In this document: positions 5,656 to 10,308 of the stretch, in pieces
Position numbering within the stretch: the first letter of the stretch is position 1
Layout of the letters: each line of letters starts with the position of its first letter
NCBI GenBank assembly: GCA_946481615.1
Contig: CAMLOR010000106.1
Span: 1-10,308 of the forward strand
From: an uncultured Aquimonas sp.
Lineage (GTDB): Bacteria > Pseudomonadota > Gammaproteobacteria > Xanthomonadales > Xanthomonadaceae
Direction: 5' to 3'
DNA length: 10,308 nucleotides
Program-made: the position numbers and the translations under genes
The notes under the pieces: generated by a model
Told to the model about the DNA's origin: nothing
The model's input: the letters and a program-made list of their open reading frames with translations, nothing else
Databases searched by the model: none

Positions 5656-6156
5656 ATGAGCACAAGAAAACTCCTGGGCGGCCTGCTCCTCGTCTCGATC
5701 ATGCCTGTGGCGCATGCCGCCTCATCGCATCTGGGGGTCATTCCGTTCGAGAACATGGTTGATATGAGTTTTAGGAACGACGGCCCGAATCAATATACCA
5801 AAGTACTGCGTGAGGCTGGCGCGGTAGTCTCGACGGTGCAGAACGGGAGCCTGTGTTTCACTCTTGCTCGTACCGCCGTGATAATGGATGTTCAAATGCA
5901 AGTTGTGGTCGCCAATCCCAACTCTCAAGTCAACGGATTCCCGGCCATTGTGGCGTCGAAGGGCGCGAATCTGCCTATAGTTCTCGTGCAGGGTCGCGGC
6001 ACAGGGGCCGCAGCCGGAGAGAGCGATTTTCTCTCTCAGAACTTCGTTGGCGGCAAGGCCTTCGCCGCCGGCACCACGTTCTGCATGTTTGACTGGCCGA
6101 ATGCAATGCACAATTGGTCGCAAGCCGAGATATCGGGTTACTACCCAGTGAAATAG
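5656..6156 (+). CDS. Small exported protein of unknown family
   Basis: A 166-residue protein that I do not recognise. It begins with a clear Sec signal peptide (STRKLL, hydrophobic core, cleavage after VAHA at about residue 21), leaving a mature domain of about 145 residues rich in Val, Ala and Gly with no further membrane segment. Two cysteines (Cys67 in SLCF and Cys143 in TFCMF) could form one disulfide in the periplasm. Start ATG 5656 has AGGG (5647-5650) 5 nt upstream. Base composition differs from neighbours: 5761-5820 has 29 G/C of 60, and three Ile codons are ATA (residues 76, 108, 159) with an AGG Arg codon, all unusual for this genome. This suggests recent acquisition. The last 16 bp overlap the convergent tesA 3' end. 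Coding status rests on the signal peptide and ribosome-binding site. Confidence 0.8.
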   Translation: MSTRKLLGGLLLVSIMPVAHAASSHLGVIPFENMVDMSFRNDGPNQYTKVLREAGAVVSTVQNGSLCFTLARTAVIMDVQMQVVVANPNSQVNGFPAIVASKGANLPIVLVQGRGTGAAAGESDFLSQNFVGGKAFAAGTTFCMFDWPNAMHNWSQAEISGYYPVK

Positions 6157-6848
6157 TTGACTGGATCGTGTCCGAAGCCGGCCGCCGAACGGCGGTCGGC
6201 TCTTCGATGTTCGAGCAGGGCCTCAAGTTCCTTCCACACATGCTCCATCAGCTTCGGCTGTGCCGTAGCGACGGGGTGGAGGTTGTCGGCCTGGAAGTTG
6301 GCGCGATCGGCCGCGATGGGTTCCAGCAGGAACGGCAGCAGCGCAGTGCCGTGCTTCGCGGCGAGTTCGACGTACATCTTCTCGAGTGCCAGCGCATAGT
6401 CGGGCCCGTAGTTGGGCGGGATGCGGATGCCGACGAGCAGCACCTGCGCGCCCGACGATTTCGACGCGGCGATCATGCGTTCGAGGTTGGCGCTGGCCAG
6501 TTCGATCGGCAGGCCGCGCAGGGCGTCGTTGGCGCCCAGTTCGATCACCACCAGCGAGGGCGCGTGTTCCTTCAGGGCCGCATCGATGCGCGAGGCGCCG
6601 CCCGCGGTGGTTTCGCCGCTGACGCTGGCGTTGACGACGCGCCAGTCCGGACGCTCCTTCGCGAGCTTCTCGCCGAGCAGGGACACCCAGCCTTCGCGTA
6701 CCGCGAGGCCGTAGGCGGCGGAGAGCGAATCGCCCATCACGAGGATACGCTTGGCGGCCGGGTCCTCCGCCGCGTGCGCCGAAGCGAGCGCGCACAGCGC
6801 CATGACGAACACCCACGTACCCTTGCGCCACGCCGAAGCCAACCACAT
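6141..6848 (-). CDS. tesA: Periplasmic SGNH-hydrolase esterase/thioesterase TesA
   Basis: A 235-residue SGNH hydrolase matching TesA (thioesterase I / lysophospholipase L1 / arylesterase), which hydrolyses acyl-CoA, lysophospholipid and aryl esters in the periplasm. A signal peptide spans residues 1-26 (AHA-AED). The four family blocks are present: Ser41 in GDSLS, Gly78 in SVSGET, Asn107 in GANDALRG, and Asp188/His191 in DNLHP. Asn-to-Asp and Asp-to-His spacings equal those of the E. coli enzyme as I recall it. I chose ATG 6848 because it directly precedes the signal peptide and has AAGGA about 10 nt upstream; longer readings run antisense through ybbA. Residues 213-235 form an Arg-rich tail beyond the usual end of the fold and overlap the orphan gene, which suggests the original 3' end was replaced. 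It is divergent from ybbA across 34 bp, as in E. coli. Confidence 0.92.
   Translation of the reverse strand: MWLASAWRKGTWVFVMALCALASAHAAEDPAAKRILVMGDSLSAAYGLAVREGWVSLLGEKLAKERPDWRVVNASVSGETTAGGASRIDAALKEHAPSLVVIELGANDALRGLPIELASANLERMIAASKSSGAQVLLVGIRIPPNYGPDYALALEKMYVELAAKHGTALLPFLLEPIAADRANFQADNLHPVATAQPKLMEHVWKELEALLEHRRADRRSAAGFGHDPVNYFTG
6177..6200 (+). terminator. Terminator-like hairpin after the orphan gene, inside tesA
   Basis: GCCGGCCGCCG (6177-6187) pairs with CGGCGGTCGGC (6190-6200) over 11 positions with one G-T wobble. The closest pair would leave a 2-nt loop, so the real loop is probably 4 nt. It lies 20 bp beyond the orphan gene's stop and is followed on the plus strand by TCTTCGATGTT, which is T-containing but not a clean T-run. 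On the minus strand it is within the last codons of tesA, before its stop, which is an odd place for a terminator of that gene. Confidence 0.4.
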
Positions 6849-6882
6849 TGTCGAGGTTCCTTTGATCGAAAACGGAAGACCG
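6849..6882. promoter_or_regulatory. 34-bp divergent spacer between tesA and ybbA
   Basis: The spacer carries the ribosome-binding sites of both genes: GGAAG (6874-6878) for ybbA, and AAGGA on the minus strand for tesA. There is no room for two separate full promoters, so at least one -35/-10 set must lie in the 5' coding part of the opposite gene. No clear consensus promoter is seen in the spacer itself. Confidence 0.4.
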
Positions 6883-7584
6883 ATGGATAGTTTCGCCGAA
6901 CCGGGCGCCACCACGCGCGAAGCGATCGCCGTCGCGGGACTGGGCAAGCGCGTCGCCCTGCCGGCCGGGGAGCTGACCATACTCGATGGCGTGAGTTTCG
7001 CGGTGAACGCGGGCGAAGCGGTCGCCATCGTGGGCGCCTCGGGCTCGGGCAAGTCGACGCTGCTGTCGCTGCTCGCGGGGCTCGACCGGCCCTCGTCCGG
7101 CGAGGTGCGCCTGGCGGGCGTGCCGTTGTCGACGCTGGACGAAGACGGCCGCGCGAAACTGCGCGGCGAGCGTGTTGGCTTCGTGTTCCAGAGTTTCCAG
7201 CTGCTGCCGGCGCTCACCGCGCTGGAGAACGCGATGCTGCCGCTCGAGTTGCGCGGCGAGCGCCGGGCGGAGGCGCAGGCGCGCGCGGTGCTCGAGCGCG
7301 TCGGGCTGGGCGAGCGACTGGGCCACTATCCGCGCCAGCTCTCGGGCGGCGAGCAGCAGCGTGTGGCGCTGGCGCGCGCCTTCGTGACGCGGCCGGAGGT
7401 GCTGTTCGCGGACGAGCCCACCGGCAATCTCGATGCGGCCACCGGCGATGCGGTGATCGATCTGTTGTTCGAAATGAATTCGCAGTCGGGCACCACGCTG
7501 GTGCTGGTGACGCACGACGAGCACCTGGCGGCGCGTTGCTCGCGCACGCTGCGGCTGGATCACGGCCGGCTGGTGCAGTCGTGA
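6883..7584 (+). CDS. ybbA: ABC transporter ATPase YbbA
   Basis: A 233-residue ATPase of the LolD/MacB class. It has Walker A GASGSGKST (51-59), Q-loop Gln103 in FVFQSF, signature LSGGEQQ (153-159), Walker B VLFADE (173-178) with the following PTGNLD, and switch His211 in VTHD. Stretches such as the one from GLD to SSGEV, and GFVFQSFQLLPALTALEN, follow E. coli YbbA (about 228 residues) closely. It would drive the YbbP permease at the inner membrane, and the pair is functionally linked to TesA by conserved neighbourhood. MacB/LolCDE-type systems typically perform mechanical work or lipid/protein extraction rather than classical import. ATG 6883 has GGAAG 4 nt upstream; upstream in-frame ATGs would lie antisense to tesA. 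The ybbP gene follows after 106 bp that contain a palindromic repeat. Confidence 0.94.
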   Translation: MDSFAEPGATTREAIAVAGLGKRVALPAGELTILDGVSFAVNAGEAVAIVGASGSGKSTLLSLLAGLDRPSSGEVRLAGVPLSTLDEDGRAKLRGERVGFVFQSFQLLPALTALENAMLPLELRGERRAEAQARAVLERVGLGERLGHYPRQLSGGEQQRVALARAFVTRPEVLFADEPTGNLDAATGDAVIDLLFEMNSQSGTTLVLVTHDEHLAARCSRTLRLDHGRLVQS

Positions 7585-7594
7585 GTGCGCAAGC

Positions 7595-7680
7595 CCGTCG
7601 TTCCCGCGCAGGCGGGAACCCTGGTGCGAGGCACTTCGGGACGCATGGCACGCGGATGCCCGCCTGCGCGGGAATGACGG
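7595..7680. repeat. Paired palindromic repeat within the ybbA-ybbP operon
   Basis: The left palindrome is GTTCCCGC-GCAG-GCGGGAAC (7600-7619). The right is ATGCCCGC-CTGC-GCGGGAAT (7656-7675), with one G-A mismatch. Together they are an inverted pair ending CCGTCGTTCC... and ...GGAATGACGG. It is a shorter version of the element at 2669-2806, with about 36 bp between the palindromes. It begins 10 bp after the ybbA stop and ends 10 bp before the ybbP start, just upstream of the ribosome-binding site. Confidence 0.8.
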
Positions 7681-7690
7681 GGGCGAAGGC

Positions 7691-10192
7691 ATGAGCACGG
7701 CCTGGCGCCTGGGCTGGCGCTTCCTGCGCCGCGATCTGCGCGCGGGTGAAGTACGCGTGTTGCTGGGCGCGCTGTTGCTCGCGGTGATGGCAGTGACGGC
7801 GGTCGGTTTCCTCACCGATCGCGCGGAGCGCGCGCTCGCGCTGGAAGCCAACCGCCTGCTCGGCGGCGATGCGGTGCTGCGCGCCGACGAACCCATCGGC
7901 GAAGCACCGCGACAGCGCGCCCGCGAACTCGGCCTGCGCACGGCGCAGACGCTGACCTTCCCGAGCATGCTGCGCGCGGGCGAGGCGCTGAAGCTTTCGG
8001 ACGTGCGCGCGCTCGACGGCAACTTTCCGCTGCGCGGCACCTACAAGCTCTCCGACGGCAAGACCACGCGCGAAGTCGCCGGCGCGCCGGAGCGCGGCAC
8101 GGTGTGGCTGTCGCGCGGCGGTGCGCAGTCGCTGGGCGCCGGACTCGGCGACATGCTCAAGCTGGGCAACGCCGAATTCCGCCTCGCGCAACTCGTATTG
8201 CAGGAGCCAGACGCCGCGCTCGATTACTTCAACGTCGCGCCGCACGTCTTCCTGCATCTGGACGACCTGCCCGCCACGGGACTGGTGCAGGAAGGCAGCC
8301 GCATCACGTATCGCTTCGTCGTCGCCGGCGATGCGGCGGCCTCGCAGCAGTGGATCGACGCCACGCGCGCCTCGCTCGGCCGCGGCCAGCGCCTCGAAAC
8401 CATCGCCGATGCGCGCCCGGAAATCCGCGCCGCGCTCGAACGCGCCGATCGCTTCCTCGGCCTCGCCGCGCTGGTGGCCGTGGTGCTGTCGGCGGTCGCG
8501 GTGGCGATGGCGGCGCGCCGTCACAGCGCGCGCCATCTCGATGGCTGCGCGGTGCTGCGCTGCGTCGGCGCCAGCCAGTCGACGCTGGCGGGCATTTACG
8601 CCAGCGAACTGCTCATGCTCGGTGCCGCCGGCAGTGCGGGCGGCGTGGGGCTCGCCTGGGTCGTGCAGTGGCTGCTGGGCGGCTGGCTGGAGACGGTGCT
8701 GGGCATCGCGATTCCCGCCGCGGGCCCGATGCCCGCGCTCCAGGGCTTCGCGGTCGGCCTGCTGGTGCTGCTCACCTTCGCGCTGCCGCCGGTGCTGGCC
8801 TTGCGCAAGGTGCCGGCGCTGCGCGTGCTACGCCGCGACATCGGCGGCGCCGAACCGAGCGCCATCCTCGCGGCGCTGGCCGGTGTGGCGGGACTCGGCG
8901 CGCTGCTGTGGTGGAAGGCCGGTTCAGCGACGCTGGGGCTGACCATGCTCGTGGGCATCGCGCTCACCCTGGTGGTGCTGGCCTTGCTGGCGCTGGCTCT
9001 GGTCGCGGGATTGCGCGCCCTGCGCGCCCGCCTGCGCGGGCCGTGGCGTTACGGGCTGGCGAACGTGGGCCGGCGGCCGCTGGCGAGCGTGGTGCAGGTG
9101 TCGGCGCTGGGACTCGGCCTCATGGCCATCCTGCTGCTCACGCTGGTGCGCACCGATCTGCTCGTGCGCTGGCAGCAATCGCTGCCGGACGATGCGCCCA
9201 ACCGCTTCGTCATCAACGTGCAGCCGGACCAGGTGGACGGCGCGCGCGAAGTGCTGTCGCGGACGGCGGAAGCGCCGCCGGTGCTCTATCCGATGATCCG
9301 CGCGCGCCTGGTCGAAGTGAACGGCCAGGCCGTCACCGGCGAGGACTACGCGGCGCGCGGCGAGCGTGCGAAACGGCTGGCAGAGCGCGAATTCAATCTC
9401 TCGTTCGCGCGCGAACTGCGCACGGGCGACAACGTCGTCACCGCCGGCCACATGTGGCCGAAGGAAGGTCCCGCCGCGCCGGAGCTGTCGGTCGAAGAGG
9501 GCCTCGCCGAAGCCTTGCAATGGAAGCTAGGCGATCGGATCGCTTTCGACATCGCCGGCTCACGGTTCGAAGCGGTGGTCAGCAATCTGCGCAAGGTCGA
9601 CTGGCAGAGCTTCCAGCCCAACTTCTTCGTGATCGCTTCGCCGGGCGCGCTCGAAGGTTATTCGGCGAGCTGGATCACGGCCGTGAAGGTGCCGCGCGGC
9701 GACGTGGCGACCACGGACAACCTCGTGCGCGCCTTCCCGAACGTTTCGGTGGTCGACGTCGATGCCGTGATCGACCAGGTGCGCAACACGGCCAACCAGG
9801 TCGCCGACGCCGTCGAATACGTCTTCTACTTCACGCTGGTGGCGGGCCTGCTGGTGCTGGCGGCCGCGGTGAGCAGCACGCAGGACGAGCGCCTGCTCGA
9901 AGGCGGCGTGATGCGCGTGCTGGGCGCCAGCCGCGGCCAGCTACGCTGGGCGCATGCGGCGGAGTTCGCGGCCCTCGGCCTGATCGCGGGGCTCACCGCG
10001 GCGATCGCCGCGGGCGCGCTTTCGGGCTACATCGCGGTGGAAGTGTTCGAACAGGAATGGGCGCCGGACTGGCGGCTGGCGCTGCTCGGCGGCGGCATCG
10101 GCGTGGTGGCGGTGACCTTGACGGGGCTGTTCGCCACGCGTCGCGTCGCGGCCGCGCCGCCGGCGCAGACCCTGCGCGCGCTGCAGACATAA
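7691..10192 (+). CDS. ybbP: ABC transporter permease YbbP (FtsX/MacB-type)
   Basis: An 833-residue inner-membrane permease (E. coli YbbP is about 804). I see about ten hydrophobic segments near residues 22-43, 258-277, 306-330, 351-373, 393-410, 417-442, 470-490, 711-730, 757-785 and 796-818, with two large periplasmic domains (about 45-255 and 495-705). This is the duplicated FtsX architecture. Segments such as SVEEGLAEAL, NLRKVDWQSFQPNFF and WAPDWRL match the E. coli protein. It partners YbbA and, with periplasmic TesA, is thought to act on hydrophobic or lipid-like molecules at the inner membrane; the substrate is not established here. ATG 7691 follows the purine-rich GGGGGCGAAGGC. Translation may also couple to a six-codon reading frame that starts in the repeat (ATG 7674) and stops at TGA 7692-7694, overlapping the ybbP start. 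Confidence 0.94.
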   Translation: MSTAWRLGWRFLRRDLRAGEVRVLLGALLLAVMAVTAVGFLTDRAERALALEANRLLGGDAVLRADEPIGEAPRQRARELGLRTAQTLTFPSMLRAGEALKLSDVRALDGNFPLRGTYKLSDGKTTREVAGAPERGTVWLSRGGAQSLGAGLGDMLKLGNAEFRLAQLVLQEPDAALDYFNVAPHVFLHLDDLPATGLVQEGSRITYRFVVAGDAAASQQWIDATRASLGRGQRLETIADARPEIRAALERADRFLGLAALVAVVLSAVAVAMAARRHSARHLDGCAVLRCVGASQSTLAGIYASELLMLGAAGSAGGVGLAWVVQWLLGGWLETVLGIAIPAAGPMPALQGFAVGLLVLLTFALPPVLALRKVPALRVLRRDIGGAEPSAILAALAGVAGLGALLWWKAGSATLGLTMLVGIALTLVVLALLALALVAGLRALRARLRGPWRYGLANVGRRPLASVVQVSALGLGLMAILLLTLVRTDLLVRWQQSLPDDAPNRFVINVQPDQVDGAREVLSRTAEAPPVLYPMIRARLVEVNGQAVTGEDYAARGERAKRLAEREFNLSFARELRTGDNVVTAGHMWPKEGPAAPELSVEEGLAEALQWKLGDRIAFDIAGSRFEAVVSNLRKVDWQSFQPNFFVIASPGALEGYSASWITAVKVPRGDVATTDNLVRAFPNVSVVDVDAVIDQVRNTANQVADAVEYVFYFTLVAGLLVLAAAVSSTQDERLLEGGVMRVLGASRGQLRWAHAAEFAALGLIAGLTAAIAAGALSGYIAVEVFEQEWAPDWRLALLGGGIGVVAVTLTGLFATRRVAAAPPAQTLRALQT

Positions 10193-10308
10193 TCGTCGCG
10201 ACCGGCGCGTTTTCTTCGACCATTCGCGGGGCGAGCGCGCGTGTCGGGTAGTCGCGGGACGCGGGGGCGCTCGGGGGTTCGGGGATGGGTTGCGCCGCCC
10301 GCGCGCTG
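10193..10308 (+). other. Window-end stretch with two candidate gene starts
   Basis: After the ybbP TAA no terminator hairpin with a T-run is visible. Two forward frames could begin a next gene. GTG at 10241, preceded by GGGGCGAG, opens an Arg/Gly-rich frame (VSGSRGTRGRSG...) that stays open to the edge. ATG at 10285, preceded by GGGG, opens MGCAARAL. Neither is long enough to identify or confirm, and no tRNA or other RNA signature is seen. Confidence 0.2.

Noticed and set aside
5512..5715. 67-residue minus-strand frame upstream of and overlapping the orphan gene
   Set aside because: Arg/Lys-rich, no ribosome-binding site or motif noticed, and antisense to the orphan's signal peptide and promoter region.
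6223..8040. 605-residue minus frame across tesA, ybbA and ybbP
   Set aside because: Crosses three well-supported genes in the wrong frame and translates the palindromic repeat (FPRRRAS-type residues).
9026..9041. CCCGC-CTGC-GCGGG core resembling the dispersed repeat inside ybbP
   Set aside because: Only the 16-bp core matches, flanks do not, and it is explained by Arg/Ala codons (RARLRG) in this high-GC gene.
8104..10251. 715-residue forward frame inside ybbP
   Set aside because: Arg/Gly/Ala-rich frame-shifted shadow with no motif; the ybbP frame matches a known family throughout.
1..10308. CRISPR array, insertion-sequence transposase, prophage, toxin-antitoxin or defence cluster
   Set aside because: No regularly spaced repeats, recombinase or transposase motifs, or paired small toxin/antitoxin genes were found; apart from one orphan gene the content is ordinary housekeeping and exported enzymes.

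Overview
The window is high-GC DNA (46 of 60 bases are G/C at 7081-7140) with densely packed genes on both strands. The ybbA-ybbP pair with divergent tesA points to Gammaproteobacteria. The base composition, Tat-exported enzymes, S9 peptidase and dispersed ATTCCCGC...GCGGGAAT palindromic repeats suggest Lysobacteraceae/Xanthomonadaceae (for example Lysobacter or Luteimonas). This placement is inference; there is no rRNA or marker gene to prove it.

Left part (1-3366). An FAD-dependent oxidoreductase resembling L-2-hydroxyglutarate dehydrogenase (186-1283, +) meets a four-gene minus-strand cluster tail to tail, with 2 bp between the stop codons. Read in its own direction, the cluster is a YkgJ-type cysteine-cluster protein, a GIY-YIG nuclease-domain protein overlapping it by one base, a Tat-exported aldo/keto reductase, and a small secreted EF-hand protein. 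A paired palindromic repeat separates the nuclease and reductase genes. A GC-rich inverted-repeat block separates the reductase and EF-hand genes, and a further hairpin touches the EF-hand ribosome-binding site.

Middle (3423-6156). A full-length exported S9-family serine peptidase with an intact triad is followed by a 169-bp AT-richer spacer with repeated CGTTT-containing motifs. Next comes a small exported protein of unknown family whose composition and codons (three ATA, one AGG) differ from its neighbours. Its 3' end overlaps the 3' end of tesA by 16 bp.

Right part (6141-10192). This is the conserved tesA / ybbA-ybbP module: a periplasmic SGNH esterase/thioesterase, transcribed divergently from an ABC ATPase and its large FtsX/MacB-type permease. 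ybbA and ybbP are separated by 106 bp carrying another repeat copy. The last 116 bp contain no certain gene.

I see no defence system, prophage, insertion-sequence transposase, CRISPR array or RNA gene. The least explained items are the orphan exported gene with its motif-bearing upstream region, the stem-conserving dispersed repeats, the RBS-adjacent hairpin of the EF-hand gene, and a 14-bp perfect hairpin inside the oxidoreductase coding sequence.
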